Positions 34,762-50,044 of a DNA stretch of 64,000 nt are shown in pieces. The DNA is from Opisthorchis felineus. Taxonomy: Eukaryota; Platyhelminthes; Trematoda; Opisthorchiida; Opisthorchiidae. The notes beneath the pieces were generated by a model. It was not told the origin of the DNA, ran no database searches, and saw only the letters and a program-made list of their open reading frames with translations. Numbering within the stretch: position 1 is the stretch's first letter; every line of letters begins with the position of its first letter. The stretch spans positions 62,001-126,000 of the forward strand of contig SJOL01002045.1 of the NCBI GenBank assembly GCA_004794785.1, written 5' to 3'. A program made the translations under genes and the position numbers.

Positions 34762-37700
34762 GTAGACAAAGAGGCAAGCTTCTTGATGGAATTCGCCGAT
34801 CACCAGTGATCCGTCCAATTGACGTCTGTGCATGGTGGGTAAGTCGGAATCGGTTTTCAAGGGGCTGAATACGATGCTACTTGCAAGCTCTTGACGGCTT
34901 CATGGACCCGAGGAGATAGGATCTACCGGAGAAGGACGCCTACATTTTGTCCCGGTAGTGTTTGATCTATGAAGAACATTAATGTTCCAGACCCAATCCA
35001 ACCGTTTGCTTTGAAGATATTTGCATAAAAGGTTGATAAATTACTCAGTTTATAGTTTTACTGTCGTACGTTACCTAAGGAAGTGAACCAGTGGCAGATA
35101 CCACAGCGTTGGCATCTACCTACATGTGATGATTTTGTAGGGCCATTCCTTAGGCCACCTAACACTTCTCCGGCTGTACTACTACGTACGTTCATTATTA
35201 GATGGGGGAAACTACATCCATTGTGCTGGTTCTCAACTCGAGCAGCTTTTTTGGACGAGCCGAACTGCCTGCTTAACTACAATGGTACAAATGTTTTATG
35301 ACCTGAGATTCCGCTACCGTAGGCAGGTCGGTCATCGGAAAAGCTGAGTGCTATGGAACTAGTCATCCATGCTGGTCCAGTAAGTATTTTTAAAATAGGT
35401 TTTTGTAATTCCCTGAAATGTGGCTAAGCCTAATGTGTCTCCTACCAGTTGGGTTGTATTCTACAAACTAAAGTTATTGAATTTTCGCTTCACATACTTT
35501 GTTCCAACCGGTAAAGTAGGTATTTTGACGCAGTGATTCGTGTGCAAACAGAGTTCCATGCTCCATTTGGTCCACCATTTGTTTGTTTTACCTTACAGCG
35601 AATTCCGGACTTCCTCCTAGCTTTTTGGAGTTATTTTTTGGCTGCTAAACCCCTCAGGTACTGAGCTGTTTTGATAGATGCCATATCCTTCATTCGAATC
35701 AAAGTGAACTGGAAATTATCTCAAATGTTGCATTATTATAACTACACACAAAACAACCGCGTTCACTTCTATGAGCATTTCAGAACAGTGTCTTTGATGG
35801 TTCCTGGGAACTTGTTTAAAGCAGTGGTGAATTCTGATGCACTTTCCTAATTGTTTTCATCTTTCTTGCAACAAGGTCCATTGATTTCCTTGGCAATTCA
35901 AACTATGGTATGCTTTCAAATACTACACGTACGCTAGCACGCATCAGGGCGTTGCCTTGGCTGGAACCGGCTCAATGCAAATAGTTTGGTATCTGAGCAT
36001 CACAGAGATGCCCCTGCTACCTGATGATTAAAGCGTCCCTTCCCAAGTTTTGGATACGGTGTCTATGCATGCGGCATCCGTCCTACATTAAACTACATAT
36101 TTGTTAGTTCCAGTGATGAACACATCGACGATGGTCATCCACCGTTATTCTTTGTTGATGGAATTCAAGTTGTCCTTGTAGACACTTCCAGGTTTCAGCC
36201 TTCTCGCTCACAAGAGAAGACAGTCTGTTGACGATGTGGATCTGATCGGGTCTGGAAGCTGACTGTAGCTTTATTTTTACCCCGTTTAACACTGAAGGGC
36301 GTTGGGGTCCAAGAGTTTAGCAGATTTTATCCTGGACATCCACAAACAGAAATCCATTACTGTCGGGCTGAATAAATCTGATTCACTTCTTAGTACCAGC
36401 TTATAAGATCTGAAATGCATATTGGACGACATGTTTATGCCTGTTTATTTGTATTGTATCGATTCAGCAAAAATTATCGCCAATACCAGCCTCTCATATC
36501 TTTCTTCTGGTCAACCAGCCGAACTTCTGTGAGTTTAGCATGGTCTAAACCGTAATATTTGAGTTAGTGCACAGCGAAAGAGTTTAGACTACTCCCCCCA
36601 TCCAAATCAAGAGACTCGCACGAAGTAGGTCTTTCTTCCTGTTTTTGCTAGATGATGTTATATGTGGAGGCATAGCAATTAGATTATGGATAATGCTGTA
36701 TAGCAGCCAAAACCAGAGTAGCCTTCTTAGCATTGTTCGCAACAGCAATCCAACGGAAGAAAAAATACCCCAAACCACTTGACATTAACTTTCCTATATT
36801 TTGGTGGGCACGTTTTTCCATAGGGGTTATATGCACATCTTATGAACTAAGAAGAACCGTCAAATATAAGTCCATCTGAAGTTGGCTCCAAGGTTTTACC
36901 AAAATGAAGGGTTCTGTTGCAGAATTATTAGCCCTGCAGGAGCATTGGAAATTAATCCTTCAGATACTTATTTCATACCTTATGGAGTACCTTAGCCGGT
37001 AACAATAATATGACTATGTTCGATTTCTGTCGTCGTGAGCTGTCATCTATCTTCTCGCAAACAAGAGAATCAAACTGCTGCCAAGATGTCAATTCACAAT
37101 TGGAGAAAATCTATCCAATTGAATAGCGGATGAGGAACATACTTTCGGAATAGCGATTGCTCTTGTCTTATTTCCGGTCAACTCCTCGTCGAGAAGGCTT
37201 TTCCTCTGTGCTGTGTTTCTACTACGCAACGCTATTCTGCTACCTACTGATGACATCATCTGGTGAAAAAACGCTTATAACGAAAATGAAAAGGCTCAGT
37301 GAACGGAAAAATGGCCTTACATCAATCCCTTACGACAAGAATTCAAAATCTTCTTTGGTTGAGTTGATTAGCTTAATTAGCTTCGTGAGGATCGTTCACT
37401 TGTTCGGTCTGCTGACATTCAGGTTTTCCGTGTTTCTATTCTTTTGCTGCCCATTAATGTCCCGAAAATCTCGCAAAGCACGTTTGCTTCAGATATTTTT
37501 TCGTCGATACCGGATCCCGTGGCATCCGCTGTGAGATCCACGGAGTTGAACGAGGAGCTAGTGGCATTCAGCTAACTGCGGTCGTAAAAATGAACAGGTA
37601 TTGTCCAGAAAACAAACCAATCGGACCATATAAACACAAAACGTAAGGCTCAACTACCGTTCGTCGTCTGGGTTTTACTTCGCCTTTTTTACCTGTAGTT

Positions 37701-40700
37701 CATATGTGAGTCCGGTTCTGGTCAGCGAACAAAAATACAGACGGAGTTTTATTGCTTCCTCCATTCCGTAATGGATCATGATAACTTTGGGATGTAATTA
37801 CTTCCCTCATTAATCCAGTGCTACCTCAACTCCTCTGACAAGTGAAAATGTTGCATGTAGGCAGCCGAACAATTAGTTGCTGTTGTCCACGAAATATGGC
37901 GGGAATATAGGAGAAAATGTACCACCGTAGTCATTCCTGTCCGCTGCTCCCAATGGACCCATATTTTATAAACTACATTGGGGACGAGCAGCGGTCTATC
38001 TAGGTCAGAATTTTAAATTTTGTCTAAAAACTGAATTGATAATTGGGGTGCTACCGAGGAAACCTAGACCGTTAACAGTAATTCTATTTCCCTTTAAACA
38101 TAAATACCAAAGCACATGTTTTCCGAAAATTATGAACGTAATTCGTAGGCCATACAGTTTAGTCAAATGAGACGATATCTTTACAGAATAAAACTCTGAA
38201 TAAAAATTTACCTGGAATGCAGTTCTGCGCAATGCAGATGGGGCACACTTGAGATGTCCTTATAAGGTCAGAAAAAATCTGCCCAGTGGACCCCTCGATT
38301 TTTCCGTCTTAACCTGCCTGGACGATCTGATTATTGATACTGTTTTCACATCCGGAATAATCGTTCGTCCGTATTAGGAAGATAAATTGGTGCAAAGTCC
38401 TTAAATCCTCTGCCGGACAACTTGTCAGTTAGGCTATTATGCTTGTCAGATACAGTGAATGGTTCATCATCTACAGCTCGGGACCGCTGTTTCGTCACAA
38501 AGATAAAAAAGGAAAAGTAACCAAAAGGGCAAGGTGTTAAATTCACTTGCTCGAAAGCTGTGTACAATCAAGGGGTTTCGGCTTTTGGCAGTAAAGGTGA
38601 ACTAATATTGGCAGCGTGCAGTGCGTTTGGTAAACCCTCATCATACAGGGGTACTTATGAACGGGTTGCACGGTTGCGTAGGCTAACATATGACGTGCTG
38701 TTGGCTACGACTGAGAAATAGTAGTATTCCACGGAGTCTCTGAACTTCAGGACCCCTGAATCTTAGGCACAGGTCACTGGTTGACCAACATAAAACGAAT
38801 CTATTCAGCTGCTTTTTCCTACCAAGCAGAGTGACGGTAGATAGGAGATGGTTGCTGTTTTGTCCGCTGTTTCCAATTCATCTTGAAGGATGAACTTCGG
38901 TGCGACAGTTGATAAATCAGCCCTAGCTGATCTGGCCATCGAATCGGCAAGGCATTTTCTGGTTTCGTGTAGCAGGTGTTTGTGTTTTTCGCTCTTAGCT
39001 TATAGCAATGTAAACTGAACGGTTACAAAAGATAGACAGTGAGTTTTACGACCCAGATGTCCTGTAGAACACCTTCGAATGGAAGGGGTGATTAACGGTG
39101 GAGAGTCGTGGATTAGCAGTCGTCATTTAAGTTTGAATTGAGCAGGGAGGCGCAACTAAAATGAGTCCTTTTTAAGCTGTGCTTCTTTGGAGAAGAACGT
39201 CAAACGGTGCAGTCTGATTTACCGGTTATTGTGCAGTCATTTGAAATCCACTGGCCAAAATAATAAAAACGGCAAAGCAGCATAAACAAGCGCAACCTTA
39301 CATACATAAACTTGCTACATACTATCTCTAAAAGTAACCCAAAGCCTTGAGGGATTGCCAATACCTCTCTTTTCTGTACAGTAAAATATCACGTTCCAGC
39401 GTATTCACCCATACGGAACCTACTTAAAAATGTATTTGTCTGATGACATTTTATCAAAAGCCCTGCAGCCGACCACAATGCCCCGAATTCCAAAAGGAAT
39501 AGGCGTAGAGCTGAAAGTCCACGAAGAAGTCGCTTTATGCGTCATTCGTTACACATTTGGACTAGAAAAGCCCATTGGTTTGAATTAGGCATTGGTTATG
39601 CACATTTCTGCCGTCCGAAGCGCGCAAAATACTCTTTGAAGAATAAAGGAAATTCATGTTAAAATCTTAAAACCTTTTAGAGAAGGATATGCATGTTGAA
39701 ATTCAGGAGCACAGATCGAATTTAAGAAGGTCGTCCGTGGGGGGGGGGAGATATTCAGGAATCTGGCTGCTTTACGCGCGTTACGCCGACCCCACGTATT
39801 GATACTTATTGTCACAGAGAAGTCGCCTGCAGTGTTAGTCTGTAAAATTAAATAACCACAGAGGTGAACGCATCCCTAGAAACTTACGCTCTGGAGGGAC
39901 AAGTTCCATCAGTGTGATACCATTGTTATGTTTGTTTGTTTAAACAGTGTCGGATGATGTGATAACTAAAAGCTATATTTTAGGGAAGGATTTGATAGAT
40001 CTTCTGAAATCTGATTTTTCTGCAGCTGACTATGACAACTGGACGCAAATATTTTGCAAGATCTCACCACCTGATGTTTGAAGGAAAATATAATCTTTTC
40101 TTGTCACTTTGTACTCCTAGCCAACATGATTTCGAGAACATGCACAGCTTTATTTCAAGTATCGTGCCAGATAAAACACAAGCTGCCTTTGAGCAACAAC
40201 TAGTCGTTTTGGAGAATGTGACGAAACCGAAGTCTGGTCGAACCTCTTGTTAGCCTCAAAGTAATTTACAAATGACTTCGTTTCGAAAATATGCAGTTTT
40301 TCGTGTTTATGAGCTTCCGTAAATAGTGCCCGCATTTTGTTTTTGGTGATCACAATAGATGATCGTGTTCTGCTATGTTAGAATTATGAGGTGGCGTTTC
40401 TTAGCAATGCTTTTAATCGCTACAAGAGATCTCCATCTCTCATCCAAGACCACCTCGTTTGGGTCCTATGGGATTTGGTTTGCACTGTACACATTTTTGG
40501 AAGATCAAAAATTAACTCTATACATGGCATTCATACAAGAGCTCACCTCTCCCTCACGAAAAATAAGTGCAGTACAAACCTCTTGTGAGCTGGGTCTGTA
40601 TAGTTCGGCACCAAGGAGCTTCTAACTGATCTCATTAAAGCCAGGTATCCCTCTTAGTTCAATGACTGTTTGAAACATGCCTTTATTCTGCAGGGCACCA

Positions 40701-43700
40701 GTCCTGATGTTCATTTTTGGTGTAACCGCATGATAGACATATTTTGGTCTTCCCGCTACTACCAATAATGTTGGAGGCTTTCACAGGCGAATTTTATGCT
40801 TGTCTAGTTCCAACCATGGAAAAATATGTTGTTCATATGGACGTTCCACTGAATCCAGAGGTTTCGAAAAGTTTTCCAAGCAAGGAGAGTAAACGACGCA
40901 ACTTAGTGATACAATTATTACTGCGTAGAGTCAACACCTACTGAAAAGTCAGCCACTCCTCCGGAGAGACCAGTTCAACTGGCCACCAAAAATTATATCT
41001 TTTGGGAGGTAGTTTATGACATTTACATTTGAAGCGGCAGGCCTTCAGAAGGGACAAATTTGTGTCGACCACTTGAAGAACATCCCAGTAGCAAATTCTA
41101 CGTCGCATAGGACAGCGTCGTTGGTTGTTTCCCTGATGACCTAGTATCTTAAAAGTTGGTCAGGGAGTCTTGCCCTTTTGACTATCAAATTCCCCTTTGA
41201 CTGCGCTGACTCCTAGATAAGTTGAATGTATACCTTCTAGCCATCAATCACTGCTAACGACAGATTACCTAGGTGACGATATTCAACTCTTGGATGTTCT
41301 GTCATGCAACAAACATTCAGTTGATTGTGTTGAGAATAGTCCAGGTTATATAAACGCACAAGATGTCTCATTATATGGCGTGACTTGCCTAGAGTTGAGA
41401 ACCTTATGGGTTAGATCCTTGTTTAATTTAGCACTAAATGTTCTTCACACGGTGACACCATTCGTGCGGAAGCACGCTGGACGTAGCAACACTGTATTTG
41501 TGTTTAAAAATCTGCACTTAGATTACGTACAACGTTTTTACTGAGGAAGGATTTTTGCTCCACTCAACTGTAACCGGTGCAAAAAGGCCCTTTGAGTGGA
41601 AAACGTCCAAGTTCCTTTTTATCTACTTTGAATTCTGTAGGTTTGCGAACGAGCCATCAAATTCGTGGTCTTGAAAATGCAAACTATACAGCTACGTATC
41701 CGATTGCTCTGCCCCCAACTGCCATATTACAGTAGTCTTTGATGATCCTGCAGGCTAATTTGGCTGGAACGTCGTTCCACACATACCGAAATGGCCAGAC
41801 AAACTTTGGTGATTTCCATGATGCGAGTGCGCGAGAGTCTGGGGGTAAAACCCTAAAGTTCGTTATGGCCCGAGTATGAAGACAGTTGGATGTTTTCCCA
41901 AGTTAACCAGGACCTCCATACACATAAAAGCTGCAGTGCTGATTTTCATTCTTGGAAACACGGGTCAGAAAAGTTCGGCCGTAAAAAGCGTCCTTTCCGA
42001 TCAATCAACTGTTTATCGTGACCGCTGACGCATCGCATGATACCAAAACACAGCAAATTAGATATGTGCAACTTGCGAGTGCATACTCCTGGAAAGAATG
42101 GAACTCGCGTATCAATAGCGTTCACACTCAGATTTGTCAATAAGCGATTACGTGATTTTATACCATTTCTAGCCTTAATCCACTAAATATAGGCCTGTTT
42201 CGATTTTTACTCGACAGTTGCTTGACTTTACCGCCGTACAGTCTTTCATACTACAGCCAGCACTAACGGGTTATCCTACCGATGAAACATTCGAGAAGTA
42301 TCTGGCCAATTAATGTTGATTTTGAAATAATTGAAACGTTTTACAGAGTTCATTCATCGGTCCAAAGTATTCAAACAACTTCCAGGAAAGATCAGGAGGA
42401 TGTTTGAGGTTGTTCTCAAAAACTCTGTGAAAATAAGTTTTCCACTTTCGTATCTGATGGACTGTGACCTCTTAGTTTGTCTTTGTCAATGCGGATAAAG
42501 TCCGCATTCGAAAACGTTCTTCCTTTCACCTGTGTTAGTCCGAGTGCGGTTTCGCTCTCTGACTACCCAATCACAGTTGAGTGGCGCCGTAATATGCATG
42601 TCATGGTAATTTGTCTGGGAAAAGTGAGATGTCCTACTTAGAATTGGAAAGATTTATAGATGTGGCCAGCTTTTTGGTGTAAAAGAACTGGTGCTCGTAC
42701 ACATTGTTGTACCACCATGCCCGGCCGGACTGATGACCATCAAGAGGTCTCTGCGCGTTTGCCAGCCGATACTTTATTAGGTTTACCATGTCACCAGCGG
42801 CTTACGCGTAGCACCGCACATGCCTCCTCGTAAAACGCTTTTGGCTGTGGCGTCAGTGTCCACCTGAGGGAATAAGCCGGAAGGGTAACGTGCGAAATAC
42901 TGTCTCAAACCAGTGGTCGAAATAAACTTGACGGTATATTGGGAGTAGAGGTCCGGATACTTGTCTAATATGGAAGCGTCGGGCTTAACCGTTAATTCCT
43001 TGAGATTTCATCGTATCACCGCATCTCCCTCCGCAGAATTATTGGAGGCCGCCAATAAACAAACCATCAGGGTAAGAACTGCAGGTATTTTCAATCAATA
43101 TTTATGCTTTTCATTATTTTATTTTCCCATTTGTCCGTTAGTTTGATTTTCAAGCACAGGTTACACTGAAAATCGCTTGCTATATTTTACTTGCAGTATT
43201 TTGAGTGGGAAGAGAGAACAACAAATTATCCATTCTAACTTTCTAATCGTGCACTCCGAAGAGTGGTTATAAGAGAATGATAAAGCAAATGAATGTGCAG
43301 ACTTCATACAATCGATGCATGATGTGTTCTGTTGAGCCTTATAACCTGACCGGTTTTCCATGAGTTGAGCATTTTTTTGCCTCTAAATTAACCGTTAAAA
43401 ATGACATTTCTAAATGAGGAGGACGGCGGTCGTTTCAAATCATCAATCAAGATAAACGGCGAAATGTTGTTTCTCTGCCTAAGATGCATGGAGTTTCATA
43501 AATTTGTCTTATTTAACACAGATACACACAGCCCGTTCTATTTTCTCAACTACGCGATAGATGTCAACATCTTAGTCCAGCGTAATATAAGGTTGCCTTA
43601 TTCGAGAGCCACTGTTTAGGTAGCTTTTTGAGAATGTTCGGTTCCCCTGAGAAGAAACCGCCAATCAAAGAAGACTGATATGTGTCCACTCAATTGAATT

Positions 43701-45078
43701 GTCCCGCTAGAAGTGGAGGGTTTAAAATGGCACAAAAGAATTGTTAACCAATTTTTTGCAACTAAGCATTAGTCACCAGTCTTGTTTAACAGCGTGCCTG
43801 GCCTGCGTGTTCAGCAAACAAGTAAACAACGACTTTCAAACAAATTTACGTCATGATTACCTGAAGATTTTGCACGTGGCCTTCGTAAGATGTTATCGAA
43901 AATCCAGTTCGTAAGAAAACTTCGGAATTTGGACGATCTGGCTCGTCGTCTTTTCACCTTGAAAAAGAGGAGCGTGAAAGGTTTCGAGTGCTCACGGATT
44001 GAAAATCTATGAAACTGAGTACACTAAAAGATGAATGCTAATTTGATGAAAACCATTCGATATTCTATGATAGTAAATGGACATGTTTGCTTTGCTAAGT
44101 AAGTATCGCTAAATATATATCAGTAAACCAGGGAGAAAAGAGAAATCATTTGATTATATGTTTTTAACAACATCAAAACCGCTAAATATATTTCTCAAAA
44201 TTTGTTTGTATGCCAAATTCAAATGAGACGTCAAAGGACTCACGATTTACAATCTTATGAAATAAGCGCAACAGGCAACTCGCTTGCCTAGTACCAAACC
44301 ATGTTTATACTACGGTTCAAAAATTAAACTTATCCGTTTGCTGCCTCAGACAGCAGCATCTTGGTGAATCGTCGGTAGCTTCAGCTCGATGGGCTAAAGT
44401 GTGACCACACCATGCAACATCAAAGGTTCTGTCAAACTGTCATTTGTGTTCGTAGATTCGTGGATTAGTCAAAAAGACTTAAGTGATTAATGAATTCCGA
44501 CTCCCTTAGATCAAATGAGACTTATGATAATATATATATATGTATAGATGGACCGTTCACTTGGCCCTCAGGCATACAGAACATAAAAATCTCACCCAGA
44601 TCCGTTATGCAGACACAGTGTTCTCCAGACTCAGTAACAGGAAGATGATTTCCCAGGCCAGTGGGTTATAACGTATGGATGTGGCAAATGTTTTGTCAGT
44701 GAGTAAGATTAAAAGCAGTCCAGAAAGGGAGAATGGTCACTTCTGTCTCAAAGGTTCCTAAGTCTGAGTTTGGTTGAACGGAAAACGTGCTAGCAGATTT
44801 TAGTTTTACCTTTAGCCTATTTGATAGTGCATTTATATAAACAAAATCAAGCGCTACGACATGCAAGGCAGACCATTTTGCTTACCATCCACCAACAAAG
44901 TCAATTAAATTTACCGTAGATACACACATAGTCCCCGATGATCAAACTTGTGAGTACAGTGTATATCCCTTTCCTCATTAGATGGAGCATTATTCAAAGT
45001 AGTATAAAGTTTGCGGCAATGTACGTTGTCTGGCTGAACAGTCAAGGATATAGTTGTGGTGTGCCTACCTCAGAAAGA

Positions 45079-45099
45079 TGGATGGATGAATGAATGAAT
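45079..45099. repeat. Short GATG/AATG tetranucleotide tract
   Basis: GATGGATGGATGAATGAATGAAT: three GATG-type units merging into three AATG-type units. Confidence 0.8.
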
Positions 45100-48000
45100 T
45101 TGCGCTGTAGATTTCTGGGAGAGTCAAACAATGCGATCATCTTCAATGTGAGGCTCCCTGTACCCGAGTAAACGTTTATGTATGAAACAGCTCATTATGA
45201 AGCTTCAGTTGACTAAAGCTTGCGAAACTTGGTGGAATTATTTTGATAATAACTTGAGAACATCTATAAGAAAGCTTGTGAAATAAACTGGCGGCGTTTT
45301 TCATCAAGAAGTACTTTGTTGCCAAGGTAAATGAAATAAAGCTGTGGGTAGTCGTATTGAGCGCATGTAGAACACCAAATACTACATCTTAAGTTTAGAA
45401 AAAGGCGAAAATACGAAAAATTTGAACTCTTTGTCTTTAAACTTTTAGACTAATCTCTCCGGTTTAAACGGTCAAGTTCCTTAAACAAGTGTCAGTCCGT
45501 CAACTTTTCTAAAGCTCAAACTTTGGGGTTTAGATCAAGCTGACGTCTACGAAAACCTAACAAGCGTCTGATAGGATGGCACACATACAAACAAAAAGCT
45601 CGCAGACACGTTTACAGGGTGCATTCAGAGTAATTTAAACTAAGAAAAAGATTTTTGTTTAGTTTGAGCTCTGGTCCAAAACGGTGTCCATAAATTAACA
45701 TTACCACAGATGAAATACTATTGGTAGAAACTGGTGTTCCACAACCCAGGAGGAAGACTGCCCTTGTAAAACTGAGCTTTACAATAGAAACTTGATCGGA
45801 CATGACGGCGTGGTTTGTAAACGTGAAAGAAAAACGTACTTGCCTGGAGATATATTCCCTCCACACAATGATCGAGTTACCAGTGACAGGTTAAAAATGT
45901 TGGGTGACAGCTAGCCAACATACAGGGAAACCAACTTGTCTTTTGTTGCCTAGTTTCAGTTTTTAATGATGGCCTCTTTCTTACAATTTCTCAAAAAAGA
46001 CTTTCTGCTACAGAATTGGGTTTGTTTTGACCTTCTAAGGAACTATCGCACCAGCTGGAGTGTAAAAGTCTAAGTTAGACAATATCAGTGTCTTCGAGTT
46101 GAATGAAGTCTAGAACAAAAGATAAAATCGAAATCGATCAGCACCACGCTAATGTGACTTGGATATCTCGTTAGTATTTCTGGGTTCGATACCACAACGT
46201 TGAAATTGGTATGTAGCTTGATAGATGTGATATAAATAATAGTATAAAACAGAATAGTGTGATGAAAAGTCCTTTTCAACCAGGCCTTTTTACTGAGGGT
46301 CACAGCTCACACGACATGTTTCTGAGCAGAGATGGCTATTTTGTCAATCAGCCCACATTGGCTATCAATGTTGTCAAGTTTACGTCTTGGTAGTTCCAAA
46401 AATTTTGCAGTTTCGGGGCTTTTAAAAGAATCAACGACGTGGCATGCCATTTATGGAGAAATCCACATTGGTACCTAAGTGAGGCTATGAGTTATCTGTC
46501 TGAATGTTGAATGTTTTTTATACGAAAATTACTCGTTATCCCGAAAGATTTGAAATTGTTCGTCAAACTGTCTATGCTAATGAGGTTTTGCTTCGGATGG
46601 CCATTTAAATTTTGCTGTGGTTGACAAACCGTGAATTTTTAAACAAATGAAATGCTCACAGAAAAATATGTGATCGTCATTCGGAGATAGAGCCGACGGT
46701 CCCAGAAAACAAACGCAATCAGAGTTCAGCAGACAATATTGATCTATGGGTCTTGATATCACAACAGCTCGTTTATCTCAGATGATTCACGAACCGATTA
46801 TCTGACCGGTTGATGTTCTCTGGCATGTCCATTTTCACATGGACCTACGTTAAATATTATCTTGAGGTTTAACGTCATAAAAACTTTTATCAAGTTGTTT
46901 TTTTCATAAAACAGTGAGAAGTCGACCGCTTTGCAAAGTAAAAAATTTTCGCATTAAGAAAGAATTTTGTTTGGAAAGACTTCAAAATGTAAACCCTACT
47001 ATCTTCAAAACATATGTAGTTACGAATACAGTTGTAAATATACTTGACAAATATAGCTTACTCGTATAGTAATTTTTCCCGAGGACAAGTCCTATCGACA
47101 AGTAGGTGATTAGTCTCTATAATCCCTTACAAGTGAGGATACATTTGTGTTATGGAACAGCGGAGCTTTTCAGATCAGAAGGGTACTAATTTACAGTCCT
47201 TTGTCAGAAAGTATAATACTCGATGCCTACAATTCATTTCTCCTGATATTGTCTGTGGGGAATCGTACACAGATGACCCTGCTGGGTACGTGGAAAAACG
47301 CAAGAAAAAGAAGCCTGCGCTTACTGGTGCATGCAAATCGGAACGGTTCGGTGGCACAATTCAAGGAATGAAATCAAATTTAGCTTGTAAAGTGATAGGC
47401 ATGAACTGCTAGCGGTGCTGCGTGAATATTTCGTTGTTTGATGAGCTGTTAATTTTGGAGTGATTTTGTACGGTATAAAAGGTTGCTTCCGACAAATTCC
47501 GTACAAGACCCACACGGTTATGCGCAATAGATGGCAGCAATTCGTTGGTTCCTGTTTGCTAAGCAAGGGAATAATCTTTGTTTTCAATTTCCAGTGGCCA
47601 GAGCAATGTAGTTGTTGTATGAAAACGATTAAATGGTTACGTGGAGTCACAAACAAAATGCGTGTACTTTCACTTGCACAGTTTTCTCCCATTGGACGTT
47701 TCACCCTCAGAAGAGGGTTTGTATCGTTAGCTTGTCTTTTGGGTGAGTCTTTATGCCAAAGTTTCTGTCAACGTAGACTAGCTTAAATGAGAAATAGTTT
47801 TTTGTTCGTTTGAAATGGTTTTGAACAACCTTGAGTCTATAATAAGGTAAAACGGGTGGAAAGTAATAGGCTACACACGCCGGAGATTGAGAAACAAATA
47901 GCTGAATTATTCGGCATAAAACTTCCCTACTTGCAAAGCACAAAACTCTCCGGTGAGTCGCTGATGGGTTTGTCGACACTTGCATATTGCTAACCAACCA

Positions 48001-50044
48001 ACCATTTGAAAAAGCAACTTGGGTAGCAAGCTCAGAGAAACAAGCCAACAGGTAATAACTCTACCCGGGGTGCCGATATTCCGCAAAGCCACAAATAACC
48101 GATTACGACACGACGTTTAGCATTCCTTACTGACAGATACGGTTGCATTCCCAGGAGCTATTTAATTAGACGTTCCAGTGGTGAAGTTCTCCTGTTTATT
48201 CATTTAAATACTACAAATTATATATTCACTACGTTAATGACATTATCATGTTTAACTGAATTTAGTGTTAACATAAAATAAAAATATCTAGTCACCGTTC
48301 TACCTCAGCCAATGTAAACTTTATCAGCAATTGAACTCTCGATCCTCGTCACTCATCTGGATTAACTATGTACTATTTTTGGTCAAATATGCCTGAGCCA
48401 AACGGTAAAAGGTCGTTGAAACCACGCGCGTTTAACTTGTAACTAACATCGACTGTCAAAAATGAATAGCCACCTGCGGTGAAGAATAGTAGTGAACTGT
48501 TTTTTAACACTCATCTGTCACTAGTCCATATGAATAGGGCAAAATGCCAAAGCAAGATTGTAAATTTGTTCCTGTGTTGTTAGAAGGAGGTCATTCTACC
48601 ACACTTTCATTGAATTGCAAAGCATACTAACTATGGAGGTTAGAAACCCTTTCAGTATGAATTTACAAGCTGTGAGTAGCGTTTGCGCCCTGACTGAGGC
48701 TCATTATCACTGACGGTCAATCAGATGTTTGTAACTACAGTGCGCTTTTTGATGAAACATTTGCGAACTAGCTGTTCACCACTGTGCTGATTACGTCAGA
48801 TTGTTAGCGGTTTGTACAATTTTCACACAGAATTTATGCAAGAAAACAAGTTTCGTACCCAAACCATTGCACAGACTCCCAGTCTATTTCGAAACTGGGG
48901 AGTTTATATACTCTGGCGTAGTGTGTGTACAGTTAAAAGTGTAGATGTATTCGTAGATTTTTCGCTCCTTTCATGCAGTACGATGTTTCTCGAGCTACAC
49001 GAATACGTTTGTCACTTTCAACACACGCACGGCATTGATCTTTCACATTCTTATTTTCTCACGATTAAATTACCTGTGGATCGAACAGGAATTTTGTCGT
49101 TATTTATCTCATGTATGTATGACAATTAAATGAAAATTTGTCTTACTCAATGACCTATTAAGAACAGTACGCGACCCGGGTTTATTTCCGGAGTTGCCAC
49201 TTTTTCAAGATAAGGCGACAATAAAAACAATCGTACGTAATCAGGACTATATTATGCGGTAACTCGTCTCTAGACTAACTGGGTTTTACAGCAGATCTAA
49301 AAAAGCGCGCTGGTGACTGACACCAGCCGTAGCAGTCAAGATTGTGCAGAACATTGAATATTATCCATATGATTACATGGCGTTCGCAAAAGTTGGTGTT
49401 CTCTTACATGGCATACTGAGCAATATCTAGGTGTTCGCCTTCCTCGGATATCAAACTAAAACAGGCAAAACTTCTCAGGCAATAAAAATATGCTTTCAAT
49501 CGAAATTCCATCCTAAAATTAAAGCGAATCTCTGCCGAATAGCTGAGAATTCCTGTGCAGCCGTTTCTTCTTTATACGGAACCATCAGCAATGCGTGTCA
49601 TGAAATCCCAGGGATTTTCGAACTGATGCTCATGTAAAAGATAGTCACTCAATTTGGCACCTCTTGAACTGCCAAAGAATTGAGGCTTCACCAAAGAGTA
49701 GCTGTGAATTCTCAAGTTTCTACATAGCGTCGTTACACATTTGGGGAGTATTTTGTTTCGCATGGAAATCCCGACATTCTTAAATCGGTTCTGTGAACCA
49801 ATCAGCGAGCTGTTCGGATATCCTGAATATGCGCAGCTAACAGAAGTATCACTCATTGTGGATCAGTTGTACTGATGGTATCACGCAGAGCGAACTAGCT
49901 TAGTCCCACATATACTTGTGATGCAAAGTTTCACTCTCGTTGCCGTACATTTAACGAATGAGAATGCGTATTCGTTTTGGGCCTCTGAAATCACAGCGCT
50001 TGCTGACTCGTGGTTATTCATTACTGCTTAAAAATGATAGAATT

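Larger units (their letters stand above)
33592..50030. other. Long stretch without supportable genes
   Basis: It contains the short AT tract at 34.7 kb, G runs at 34698-34706 and 39739-39748, the tetranucleotide tract at 45.08 kb and a possible 57-base exon at 35323-35379. Open frames up to 125 codons (37157-37534 plus) are within chance expectation and match nothing I know. It may be intronic or intergenic. Confidence 0.5.

Noticed and set aside
37157..37534. 125-codon plus-strand frame with a hydrophobic segment
   Set aside because: Length is expected by chance several times in this window, no ATG or splice context fits, and no family is recognised.
44606..44617. IRYADT-like motif suggestive of another reverse transcriptase
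   Set aside because: The second Asp is missing and no flanking reverse transcriptase motifs were found in any frame.
47147..47412. Overlapping open frames on both strands, one with a KKKKP basic run
   Set aside because: Three frames are open at once over the same 200 bases, which points to a local lack of stops; lengths are within chance and no donor or acceptor pair is convincing.
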